Part shown: piece by piece, positions 1 to 6,486 of the stretch
Numbering within the stretch: the stretch's first letter is position 1
Layout: the number at the start of each line of letters is the position of its first letter
DNA from: Methanomicrobiaceae archaeon UBA436
Lineage (GTDB): Archaea > Halobacteriota > Methanomicrobia > Methanomicrobiales > Methanoculleaceae
Direction of reading: 5' to 3'
Length of the DNA stretch: 6,486 nt
Assembly: GCA_002497965.1 (NCBI GenBank)
Contig: DAFR01000087.1
Location: forward strand, 1-6,486
Translations under genes and position numbers: made by a program
The notes under the pieces: model-generated
Seen by the model: only the letters and a program-made list of their open reading frames with translations
Database searches by the model: none
What the model was told of the DNA's origin: nothing

Positions 1-941
1 TATAGTGCGCCTCTTTCCAGTTCCGAGACCAGTTCGGCTATCGTTGCTTTCCGCTCCGCGTAGGCATCGTGCTGGTGGATGCTCTCCTCGTTTGTCTGTT
101 TAATGGTGACCACGGTGTCGCCGGGGAGATCCCCGAACTGCGTAACCACTTTACGGGCCATCTCACGGACGCAGTCCTCAACAAACCTCGGGTTCTTGTG
201 AGCCTCCATCACCACATAACTCTCGTCGCCCCGCTTGAGGAGCTCATAGATACGTGCACTCATGGAGTCCTTCAGGATCTTGATGATCTTCTCGAGGCTG
301 ATCTGCTGGTCGTCGTCGATCTCTATGCAGAGGAAACCCCGCCCACGCTGGTTGTGGGTGGCCATCGGCACCTCTTCAAAGAACCTGGCGATCTTATCCT
401 CCTCAACACCAAGTTGCTCGAGGACGTGGAGGGCATGGTCCTTCATGATATTCTGAGCACAGGGGCAGGCGGTCATCCCGACCACCTCGGCACCTATGCT
501 CTTTCTGATGATCGGGTTTCCATCATTCCTCTGCGCTATCGCTCGCGCGTGGACGTTCACGACCTCGTGGCAGGTTGTCTCGCTGACCGGCGTCTCACGC
601 CGTACCATGAACTGGCTCCGCATCCGGACTTCCGTCCGTTCCGCGTACTCATGTTTATCAAGAAGTTTCCTGGCCACCGCGCTGCAGACTTCCTCAATCC
701 CCTTCACCTCACCGTCGATGGCCTGCTGCAGCACGTCATCGATCACCTCGAAGTTCCGTGAGAGGTTCGCACCCTTGAGGCTCCCTGGCAGGTCAACGAA
801 GACGTCAAAGTTGGAGATGAAGATGACCGGCCGCTTACCCGACCGGGCAACCTCAACAAGTTTCATGACGTTCTTCACGCCCACCCGGGTCAGGCTGATC
901 CGAACCTCCGGCAGGCTGGACTGGACATCTGGCAGTTCCAT
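1..941 (-). CDS. mptA: GTP cyclohydrolase MptA (type IV, methanopterin pathway), 3' end at window edge
   Basis: Read on the minus strand from ATG at 941, the frame stays open for 313 codons to base 3. The last two bases read TA, so the stop (TAA or TAG) is probably completed one base outside the window and the protein is nearly or fully complete. It belongs to the FolE2/MptA family, which uses Fe(II) to convert GTP to 7,8-dihydroneopterin 2',3'-cyclic phosphate, the first step of methanopterin synthesis. Family marks visible are ISLTRVGV near residues 15-22, TACPCAQ at 157-163 (C159, C161), THNQRGRG at 195-202 (H196), EAHKNPRF near 246-253 and IHQHDAYAER at 288-297 (H289, H291). These Cys and His residues are the likely metal and catalytic ligands. 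The start is supported by GAGGA at 948-952, seven bases upstream. The gene is divergent from ilvC. The long open frame on the plus strand here is its shadow. Confidence 0.93.
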   Translation of the reverse strand, partial: MELPDVQSSLPEVRISLTRVGVKNVMKLVEVARSGKRPVIFISNFDVFVDLPGSLKGANLSRNFEVIDDVLQQAIDGEVKGIEEVCSAVARKLLDKHEYAERTEVRMRSQFMVRRETPVSETTCHEVVNVHARAIAQRNDGNPIIRKSIGAEVVGMTACPCAQNIMKDHALHVLEQLGVEEDKIARFFEEVPMATHNQRGRGFLCIEIDDDQQISLEKIIKILKDSMSARIYELLKRGDESYVVMEAHKNPRFVEDCVREMARKVVTQFGDLPGDTVVTIKQTNEESIHQHDAYAERKATIAELVSELERGAL

Positions 942-947
942 TATAAA

Positions 948-952
948 TCCTC
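948..952 (-). promoter_or_regulatory. Ribosome binding site of mptA
   Basis: On the minus strand GAGGA ends seven bases before the ATG at 941. It fits the archaeal 16S anti-Shine-Dalgarno sequence and fixes the start, since the frame upstream has no equally placed alternative. Confidence 0.6.
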
Positions 953-990
953 AATCGCCTGTTATGAAGAATAAAGTTTCTTCCCCATCA

Positions 991-1003
991 ATCTTAAAAT
1001 AAC
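991..1003 (-). promoter_or_regulatory. Possible TATA box for mptA
   Basis: The minus strand reads TTATTTTAAG here, the most AT-rich stretch upstream of mptA. Transcription starting about 25 bases downstream would give a leader of roughly 30 bases that keeps the GAGGA ribosome site. A second candidate, CTTTATT at about 970-976, would start the RNA downstream of that site and is less likely. Confidence 0.35.
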
Positions 1004-1032
1004 CCCCAGTGCACCAGAGAGGTTCACCGATA

Positions 1033-1043
1033 GAATATTTATC
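1033..1043 (+). promoter_or_regulatory. Probable TATA box for ilvC
   Basis: GAATATTTATC is centred about 38 bases upstream of the ilvC ATG. A start about 25 bases downstream predicts a short leader of some 13 bases that includes GTGAG at 1066-1070, a plausible weak ribosome site five bases before the ATG. Position and composition fit an archaeal TBP site; no experiment is implied. Confidence 0.5.
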
Positions 1044-1075
1044 AGGTTTGCTCTCCAAAGGGGAAGTGAGAAACT

Positions 1076-2065
<990 letters not shown>

Positions 2066-2069
2066 CACC

Positions 2070-2077
2070 TTTTTTTT
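2070..2077 (+). terminator. Oligo-T transcription terminator after ilvC
   Basis: Eight T residues lie five bases after the ilvC stop codon and before the flavodoxin promoter. Archaeal RNA polymerase commonly terminates at T-rich runs without a hairpin, and none is visible here, so this is the likely end of the ilvC transcript. Confidence 0.6.
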
Positions 2078-2082
2078 AGTGG

Positions 2083-2099
2083 CCGATACCGGTTTATAC
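2083..2099 (+). promoter_or_regulatory. Promoter (BRE and TATA box) of the flavodoxin gene
   Basis: CCGATACCGGTTTATAC holds a TATA core, TTTATA at 2093-2098, with a purine-containing stretch upstream that could serve as the TFB site. The TATA centre is about 26 bases from the ATG at 2122, the distance at which archaeal transcription begins, so the mRNA probably starts at or next to the start codon. Confidence 0.55.
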
Positions 2100-2121
2100 C
2101 CGGCCCGCGCCACTCTCGGGT

Positions 2122-2607
2122 ATGTCTCTCTGCATCATATACCACTCTGAGACCGGGAACACCCGATCTGTTGCGGAACGGCTCGCTGCCGCGACCGGAG
2201 GTGATCTGGTGGAGGTAAAAGACCGCGCCGGCTACTCGAAGATGGGAATGTACCTCAAAGGCATGCCGCGGGCGTTGCTAGGGCATAAGGCCGATATTGA
2301 ACCAGGGGTCATCGACGTCTCCGGCTACGATGCCATAATCATCGGATCACCCGTATGGGCGGGCAACCCGACGCCGGCGATCAACGCTGCCGTCGACGCG
2401 CTCCAGGGGATCGAGGGAAAGACCGTTTTCATATACTGCACATCGCGCGGTTCGCCGCAAAAGACGCTTGAAAAGATTAAGGCGATGCTTGCGGAGAGGG
2501 GCGCCGACGTCCGGGGGTGTGTGTCACTCACGGAGAGCGACGTGCAGAGCTCCGCAACGATAGAATCCCTGGCCGATCTCGTCCGCAGGTCAGAAAAGAA
2601 GGATTGA
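2122..2607 (+). CDS. Flavodoxin-family FMN protein
   Basis: A 161-residue single-domain flavodoxin, the usual size for a soluble electron carrier. The N-terminal strand and phosphate loop read IIYHSETGNT (5-14), with S9, T11, N13 and T14 placed to bind the FMN phosphate. The 70s-type loop GSPVWAGNPTPA (75-86) carries W79 and should lie against the isoalloxazine ring. A third loop, YCTSRG (105-110), lies where the second flavin-contacting loop is expected. There is no signal peptide, membrane segment or cysteine cluster, so it is cytoplasmic and has no iron-sulfur centre. Partner and redox role cannot be read from the sequence; in methanogens such proteins may exchange electrons with ferredoxin-linked enzymes, or act as FMN-dependent oxidoreductases. 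It is transcribed alone, after the ilvC T-run, and converges on purL. No clear ribosome site precedes the ATG, in keeping with a leaderless mRNA. Confidence 0.88.
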   Translation: MSLCIIYHSETGNTRSVAERLAAATGGDLVEVKDRAGYSKMGMYLKGMPRALLGHKADIEPGVIDVSGYDAIIIGSPVWAGNPTPAINAAVDALQGIEGKTVFIYCTSRGSPQKTLEKIKAMLAERGADVRGCVSLTESDVQSSATIESLADLVRRSEKKD

Positions 2608-2611
2608 TTGC

Positions 2612-4684
2612 TCAGTAACGCATCGTCCGGGTGGTCGTGGAGAGTGCGGCATCAAGTTCTTCGGGTGGGATTACGACGCTCTCCCTCTCCAGTCGGATGG
2701 TGAGGGTATCGCTGCCGACCGTGCCGATGATCCGGTGTTTTACACCGGCGAGCGCCGATTCATCCCTGACGGCGAGAAGGAACCGGCCACAGGTCTCGGA
2801 GAAGAGTTCCTCAAGAGGATCACCTGCGAGTGCAACTTCCGCACGCGGGGCAACCTTTGCAAGCGCCGCCAGCAACCCGCCCCTTGAGAGGTCGGTTGCC
2901 GCCGTGACCGAACCGGAGGCGACCAGGCCACGGACGATTGCAACAACTGCAGGATCGGCCATTGCGGGCGCCTGACCGCCGCATCCCGTGACCGCGTCAA
3001 GGACGGAACCCCCGAAATCAGGCAGCGTCCGGCCCACCAGGGCGATGAGATCGCCTTCATTCGGGGCTGTCCATCTCCTGACCTCTCCGCGCCCGAGCAT
3101 CCCGATCGAGGGTGTGGGCATGATCCTGGTATCGAACTCGTCGCTCTCGTTGTAGAGCGAGACGTTACCGCCAACGATGGGGATCCCCATCTTCCGTGCC
3201 ATCTCCCCCATGCCGAGGATGCACTGCTCGATCTGCCACGCAACCTCCGGGTGCTCCGGGCTTGCAAAATTGAGGCAGTCGACGATGCATAGCGGTTCAG
3301 CGCCAAGGCAGGCTAGGTTGCCTGCGTTCTCTATGACGGCGTTTGCCGCCCCGTCGTAAGGTTTTAAGAAGATCTGGGAGGGGTTGCAGCCGCATGATAG
3401 GACGAGCGCCTTACCCTCAAGGCGGAGGACGGCAGCGTCGTGGACGAGCGAGACCGACCTGACCTGGACATCTTTATCATACTGTTCGTAGACCCAGTCC
3501 TTGCGCGCCACGTCAGGATGCGCAAGCACGGCAAGCGCCAGGTCTTTTACGGGCACCTCCGGTCTGGAGAATGGTCTCTCCGCCGAGTAGGGTTTCTTCT
3601 CCCAGGAGCAGGGCGGGACGCCGCCGACGAGCAGATCGATCGGGAGATCGGCGACCGTCTCACCCAGGTATCTCACGATGTAGCGGGGTTCAGTGATCAC
3701 CTCGCCGACGTCGCTCCAGGCGAGGTCATACCTTTCGGCGATTGATCCTATCAGGGTGACATCCTCCGGGGCCACCTCTACGAGCATACGCTCCTGCGAC
3801 TCGGCAAGCATTATCTCCCGCGGTGTCATCCCGGTCTCCCGGAGGTGGACACGGTCAGCGTGGATGACCGCACCGAATGTGCTTGCCATCTCGCTCGAAG
3901 CCCCGGCAAGTCCCGCCGCCCCCAGGTCACGGCAGGAGAGGACCTTCCCGGTCGCGGCCATAGCGAGGATTGCATCGATGAGGAGTTTCTCGGTGTAGGG
4001 GTCACCGATCTGAACGCTCGGACGGTCGGCCGCCTCTGCGTCCTCAGCGAGGTCGCGGGATGCAAACGATGCCCCTCCAAGCCCGTCACGGCCGGTCGAT
4101 GACCCGATCAGGACGAGATGGTTGCCCGGTTTCTTCACCCTGGCGGTGATGTAGCGGTCTGGATCCACTATCCCGACACAGACGACGTTCACGAGCGGGT
4201 TTCCTGAGTAGGAAGACTCGAAGACGAGTTCCCCCCGAACTACCGGCACCCCTATACAGTTGCCGTAACCCCCAACACCGGCAACGACGTGCTCGAAGAT
4301 GTAGCGATTCTTCTCAGAGTCGAGCGGCCCGAAGTAGAGCGGGTCCATCAGGGCTATGGGGCGGGCACCCATCGAGAGAACGTCGCGGACGATCCCGCCC
4401 ACACCCGTCGCGGCGCCGTCGTAGGGGTCGACGTAACTTGGATGGTTGTGGCTCTCCATCCCGACGGCGAGGGCACAGGTGTCGCTGAACCGAACGATTG
4501 CAGCGTCGTCCCCCGGGCCAAGCAGCACGCCGGGCCCCTCTGTGGGCAGCGTCCGCAGGAGGTGTCTGGTGGACCGATAACTGCAGTGCTCACTCCAGAG
4601 GTTCTCAAAACAGGCAAGTTCGACATCGGTTAATTCGCGTTTTAGGGTCTTTCGAAGAAGTGCGAGGTCCTGTGCCGGCAACAT
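2612..4684 (-). CDS. purL: Phosphoribosylformylglycinamidine synthase subunit PurL
   Basis: A 690-residue protein of the small-PurL type, which works in a complex with PurS and the glutaminase PurQ. It makes formylglycinamidine ribonucleotide from formylglycinamide ribonucleotide, ATP and ammonia released by PurQ, the fourth step of purine synthesis. The catalytic His lies in SEHCSY (31-36, H33). The nucleotide and Mg2+ regions are visible in LGPGDDAA (55-62), [20 protein letters not shown] (75-94) and [19 protein letters not shown] (250-268). The second AIRS-like half repeats the theme with PYDGAANAV (442-450), DCLNF (469-473), [12 protein letters not shown] (502-513) and ATDLSRGGL (596-604). 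Its length, a full N-terminus with the linker-like start [13 protein letters not shown], and both AIRS halves show an intact gene. purS and purQ are not adjacent. No strong ribosome site precedes the ATG. It converges on the flavodoxin gene with four bases between stops. Confidence 0.97.
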   Translation of the reverse strand: MLPAQDLALLRKTLKRELTDVELACFENLWSEHCSYRSTRHLLRTLPTEGPGVLLGPGDDAAIVRFSDTCALAVGMESHNHPSYVDPYDGAATGVGGIVRDVLSMGARPIALMDPLYFGPLDSEKNRYIFEHVVAGVGGYGNCIGVPVVRGELVFESSYSGNPLVNVVCVGIVDPDRYITARVKKPGNHLVLIGSSTGRDGLGGASFASRDLAEDAEAADRPSVQIGDPYTEKLLIDAILAMAATGKVLSCRDLGAAGLAGASSEMASTFGAVIHADRVHLRETGMTPREIMLAESQERMLVEVAPEDVTLIGSIAERYDLAWSDVGEVITEPRYIVRYLGETVADLPIDLLVGGVPPCSWEKKPYSAERPFSRPEVPVKDLALAVLAHPDVARKDWVYEQYDKDVQVRSVSLVHDAAVLRLEGKALVLSCGCNPSQIFLKPYDGAANAVIENAGNLACLGAEPLCIVDCLNFASPEHPEVAWQIEQCILGMGEMARKMGIPIVGGNVSLYNESDEFDTRIMPTPSIGMLGRGEVRRWTAPNEGDLIALVGRTLPDFGGSVLDAVTGCGGQAPAMADPAVVAIVRGLVASGSVTAATDLSRGGLLAALAKVAPRAEVALAGDPLEELFSETCGRFLLAVRDESALAGVKHRIIGTVGSDTLTIRLERESVVIPPEELDAALSTTTRTMRY

Positions 4685-4702
4685 ACTGCAAGACTGGTGG
4701 GT

Positions 4703-4720
4703 TGCTTACCTAGATAAGCA
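4703..4720. promoter_or_regulatory. Inverted repeat in the purL / aIF2-beta divergent promoter region, with purL TATA box
   Basis: TGCTTA (4703-4708) and TAAGCA (4715-4720) form a perfect six-base inverted repeat with a six-base spacer. Read on the minus strand, GCTTATCTA (4711-4719) overlaps the right arm and is centred about 31 bases from the purL ATG, so it can act as the purL TATA box and would give a leader of only a few bases. A regulator binding the palindrome would compete with TBP. Whether it is an operator is inference. Confidence 0.4.
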
Positions 4721-4743
4721 TGCGCAAGGTCACGCCGGGGAAC

Positions 4744-4756
4744 CACTTTTTGAGTT
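4744..4756 (+). promoter_or_regulatory. Weak TATA-like element upstream of the aIF2-beta gene
   Basis: CACTTTTTGAGTT is the only AT-rich stretch at the right distance, about 27 bases before the ATG at 4777. It would predict an mRNA beginning at or near the start codon. GTGAGGT at 4770-4776 resembles a ribosome site but touches the ATG with no spacer, so it is probably not used as one. Confidence 0.3.
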
Positions 4757-4776
4757 TGCGCGATCCATAGTGAGGT

Positions 4777-5394
4777 ATGACCCAGTCGTATGAGGACCTT
4801 CTGAAGAAGGCGTATACCACCATCACGGAGCCAACAGAGTTTGAGGACCGGTTCACCGTTCCAGCCGCCAGGGTCTTTATCGAGGGGAAGACCACGGTTC
4901 TTGAGAACTTCGCCGAGATCGCGAGTACACTGCGGCGCGAACAGGACCACCTGATGAAACACCTCCTCGGCGAACTCGGCACCGCCGGTAAGATCGATGG
5001 GACGCGTGCCATATTCTCCGGAAAGTTCGAGCAGGAGCAGATCAACTCCATCATAAAAGGTTACGTAGATGACTATGTCGTCTGCTCCGAGTGCGGGAAG
5101 CCCGATACCCGCCTCGTAAAGACCGAACGGGTTCTGATGCTCCAGTGCGACGCCTGCGGCGGGCACCGACCCGTCCGGAAGCGGAAGGCAGCGGTAGAAT
5201 CCTCCGAAGGGGCGAAACCGACGGAAGGAGCTATCATGGACGTCACCCCGCAGTTCCTCTCGAAACGCGGCGACGGGGTGGTAAAACTCGGCCGATACAC
5301 GATGTATGTTGCAAACGCAAAACCGGGTCAGACAGTGAAGGTGAAGATCACCAGGATCGCCGGGACGATCATCTTCACCGAGCGTTTAGATTAA
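4777..5394 (+). CDS. Translation initiation factor aIF2 subunit beta with C-terminal TRAM domain
   Basis: A 205-residue protein in three parts. Residues 1-95 match the aIF2-beta/eIF5 N-terminal and central region, beginning with the typical YEDLLKKAY (5-13) and including [13 protein letters not shown] (33-45) and the helical stretch up to YVDDYVVC. Residues 103-127 form a zinc ribbon with CSEC (103-106) and CDAC (124-127). After a basic and acidic linker, residues from about 148 to 205 form a TRAM RNA-binding domain ([20 protein letters not shown], then [17 protein letters not shown]). aIF2-beta is part of the aIF2 complex that brings initiator Met-tRNA to the ribosome. Most archaeal aIF2-beta proteins are about 140 residues; from memory, the TRAM extension is known in Methanosarcina relatives and Methanomicrobiales. 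The first ATG is used because it gives the family N-terminus. The gene shares its stop TTAA with the methyltransferase on the other strand. Confidence 0.93.
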   Translation: MTQSYEDLLKKAYTTITEPTEFEDRFTVPAARVFIEGKTTVLENFAEIASTLRREQDHLMKHLLGELGTAGKIDGTRAIFSGKFEQEQINSIIKGYVDDYVVCSECGKPDTRLVKTERVLMLQCDACGGHRPVRKRKAAVESSEGAKPTEGAIMDVTPQFLSKRGDGVVKLGRYTMYVANAKPGQTVKVKITRIAGTIIFTERLD

Positions 5395-6014
5395 AAGCAG
5401 CCGGATCCCTTTCGGATCTCCACCCAGAACCCTGCTTCTTCTTCCCTTATCCGGGAGCAGGCAACAGCGCTTGCCGCAAGTTCCCGGCGGAGTTGATCAT
5501 GGGTCGCCTGCCCGCTCCTCCGTGCAACGTCGCGATCCCAGTTGGGGTTGCGCCGCCGCATCTGGGCAAAAATTCTGTCCCGGAGCGCGGCTGTCCCAAA
5601 ACTGCCGCCTACGAACGCGACGCCGCCGGGCCTGAGAACCCGCTCGATCTCGCGGAACGCCTGCACCCGGTCTTCCCAGAAGAAGAGCGAGCCGCGGCTG
5701 ACGATGAGGGATGCGGTATCGTCCCTGACCGGCATGCGATGGACGTCGCCGATGACGGGGGCTACCCGGTCGGTACGCCCGGCGGCGGTCTCCTGCGCGA
5801 TCCGCGCCATCGCCGGGTCGGCATCGAGCGCGATGACTGTGAGGTCGCTCTTCTCCGCAAGCGCGACCGAGAGGAGGCCGGGGCCGCTGCCGAGGTCAAG
5901 GCAGAGACCGTCCCGTATCCCGGACCACGCGAGCACCTGCTCAGCGATGACAGGATAAATTGGGGCAAAGACTTCCCGGGCGATACGGGCGAAGCCTTCG
6001 GCGCTCTTTTTCAT
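5391..6014 (-). CDS. Class I SAM-dependent methyltransferase (type 11 / UbiE-like), substrate unknown
   Basis: A 207-residue Rossmann-fold methyltransferase. Motif [11 protein letters not shown] (37-46), binds S-adenosylmethionine; the acidic end of strand 2 is LDAD (63-66, D64 likely holding the ribose); [11 protein letters not shown] (89-99) is the adenine-contact motif [14 protein letters not shown] (104-115) is strand 4 and the active-site entrance; [14 protein letters not shown] (124-137) is motif III. These support a small-molecule methyltransferase fold, but the C-terminal part gives no clue to the substrate. No signal peptide or membrane segment is visible. It begins six bases after the rpoL stop codon on the same strand, so it is probably cotranscribed and may be translationally coupled, as no good ribosome site is seen. 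A direct functional link to RNA polymerase is not shown. Its stop codon overlaps that of the aIF2-beta gene. Confidence 0.88.
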   Translation of the reverse strand: MKKSAEGFARIAREVFAPIYPVIAEQVLAWSGIRDGLCLDLGSGPGLLSVALAEKSDLTVIALDADPAMARIAQETAAGRTDRVAPVIGDVHRMPVRDDTASLIVSRGSLFFWEDRVQAFREIERVLRPGGVAFVGGSFGTAALRDRIFAQMRRRNPNWDRDVARRSGQATHDQLRRELAASAVACSRIREEEAGFWVEIRKGSGCF

Positions 6015-6020
6015 GACTAT

Positions 6021-6299
6021 TTACGCAATCTGGAGGGTTTCCATCTGCTGGAGGAGTTCGCCAGCGTAGCCGGAGAGCCGTTTTGCTGCATCGATGACGG
6101 CATCAAGAGGGGATCGGCCGCCGACGGTGGTGACGACAAGTTCGGGGTCGGTGAACTTGAATGCCTGTTTGCGCTGCGCCACGTCCACACCGGGATCGTT
6201 AAGAAGTTCGGCAGCGAGTGCGTCGAGGTAGGTGTAGCCTTCGCCCTCAAAGAGGATCCGGGCCTTCTCGTCGGTAAGCTCCAGGAGTTTGAGTTTCAT
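6021..6299 (-). CDS. rpoL: DNA-directed RNA polymerase subunit L (Rpo11)
   Basis: A 92-residue protein from ATG at 6299, close to the usual archaeal Rpo11 length. Rpo11 (Rpb11 homologue) pairs with Rpo3 to form the alpha-like platform on which archaeal RNA polymerase assembles. The family pattern is present: MKLKLLEL at the start, FEGEGYTYLDALAAELL (17-33), NDPGVDVAQ, a short beta strand with DPELVVTT, and a C-terminal helix SPLDAVIDAAKRL (63-75). The helix-1 motif differs from the canonical HTL-N form, with Y22 and D26 where His and Asn are common. Two in-frame starts lie upstream, GTG at 6311 and ATG at 6305. I prefer 6299 because family members begin M-x-K/L-V/L-L-E, and GGTG at 6310-6313 is well spaced for it. 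The methyltransferase gene follows after six bases. Confidence 0.87.
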   Translation of the reverse strand: MKLKLLELTDEKARILFEGEGYTYLDALAAELLNDPGVDVAQRKQAFKFTDPELVVTTVGGRSPLDAVIDAAKRLSGYAGELLQQMETLQIA

Positions 6300-6333
6300 G
6301 GCCATATGCACCGTATGTTTGGTTTTGAGAGGA

Positions 6334-6342
6334 GTATATAGG
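6334..6342 (-). promoter_or_regulatory. TATA box of rpoL
   Basis: The minus strand reads CCTATATAC, the clearest TATA box in the window. Initiation about 25 bases downstream falls near 6312, just before the three possible rpoL start codons (6311, 6305, 6299), so the leader is very short or absent. It would drive rpoL and the methyltransferase gene together. Confidence 0.55.
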
Positions 6343-6387
6343 TATGGGTGGGGCCGGGTGGGAGTTCTGGATCCTCCCCCGCTGTGG

Positions 6388-6421
6388 CCGGGAAGTCATG
6401 CATCGAGATGATTCCTCCCGG
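6388..6421. other. Hairpin-forming inverted repeat upstream of rpoL
   Basis: CCGGGA (6388-6393) pairs with TCCCGG (6416-6421), and inside it TCAT (6396-6399) pairs with ATGA (6408-6411), giving a two-part stem with an internal loop. On the minus strand it starts three bases after a TAA at 6425-6427 that may end another gene, so it may be a 3'-end structure. No T-run follows. A smaller repeat, GGGAG/CTCCC, lies at 6360-6378. Confidence 0.4.
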
Positions 6422-6424
6422 TCC

Positions 6425-6486
6425 TTATAACCCGTGCACGTCCGGCGCGACCAGGTCGCGGGGTACCTTGCGGTTGCGTGATGTGT
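6425..6486 (-). CDS. Possible C-terminal end of a minus-strand gene entering from the right edge
   Basis: On the minus strand one frame runs open from the window edge for 19 codons and stops at TAA (6425-6427). The residues end KVPRDLVAPDVHGL, and the codons favour C or G in the third position, like the neighbouring genes. The position upstream of rpoL in the same direction would allow a cotranscribed neighbour. Archaeal rpoL is often near the exosome gene csl4, whose C-terminus has an R-K-x-x-x-D pattern, and RKVPRD here recalls it; that identification is a guess from memory. The stretch is too short to prove coding, and a 15-base palindrome lies within it. Confidence 0.3.
   Translation of the reverse strand, partial: TSRNRKVPRDLVAPDVHGL
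6446..6460. repeat. 15-base palindrome CGCGACC-A-GGTCGCG
   Basis: Two perfect seven-base arms flank a single A. It lies either within the last codons of a gene entering from the right, or near the start of a rightward transcript driven by the TTATAA at 6425-6430. Palindromic form suits a dimeric DNA-binding protein, but chance in GC-rich coding sequence is possible. Confidence 0.4.

Noticed and set aside
69..761. 230-codon plus-strand open frame over the left part of the window
   Set aside because: It is the antisense shadow of mptA, whose family motifs read clearly on the minus strand. The plus-strand product is rich in His and Leu with no recognisable domain.
5091..6341. 416-codon plus-strand open frame across the aIF2-beta end, methyltransferase and rpoL
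   Set aside because: It overlaps three genes with clear motifs. The length is an effect of GC-rich sequence with few stops, and the product has no domain I recognise.
6425..6486. A tRNA or other stable RNA gene at the right edge, suggested by the TATA box and GC-rich palindrome
   Set aside because: No acceptor, anticodon or T-arm pattern can be assembled in the bases available, and the sequence stops too soon to judge other RNAs.

Overview
The window reads as chromosomal DNA of a methanogenic euryarchaeon, most likely of the Methanomicrobiales (Methanoculleus-like). This rests on a GTP cyclohydrolase of the methanopterin pathway (MptA), an archaeal initiation factor aIF2-beta, an archaeal RNA polymerase subunit L, a GC-rich sequence, and TATA-type promoters with little or no leader. 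The genus is inferred from protein character, not from a search.

Layout, left to right. mptA (minus strand) fills the left edge and its stop codon falls just outside. It is divergent from ilvC (plus), across a 134-base spacer that must hold both promoters. ilvC is followed by an eight-T run, then a TATA box and a flavodoxin gene (plus). The flavodoxin gene converges on purL (minus) with four bases between the stop codons. purL is divergent from the aIF2-beta gene (plus) across a 92-base spacer that contains a 6+6 inverted repeat. The aIF2-beta gene carries a C-terminal TRAM domain and converges on a class I methyltransferase gene (minus), so that one TTAA supplies both stop codons. The methyltransferase follows rpoL (minus) by six bases, probably in one transcript. 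The right edge (about 190 bases) has an rpoL promoter, two hairpins, a 15-base near-palindrome and perhaps the last 19 codons of another minus-strand gene.

The genes are housekeeping: pterin cofactor synthesis (mptA), branched-chain amino acids (ilvC), purine synthesis (purL), translation initiation (aIF2-beta), transcription (rpoL), plus one electron carrier and one methyltransferase of unknown substrate. They alternate in direction and form mostly one-gene units. ilvC has no ilvB/ilvN beside it and purL has no purS/purQ beside it. I see no mobile element, CRISPR array, toxin-antitoxin pair, tRNA or rRNA, and no convincing undescribed system. The points worth a second look are small: likely leaderless starts, palindromes in promoter regions, a short cofactor loop in IlvC, and unusual RpoL residues.
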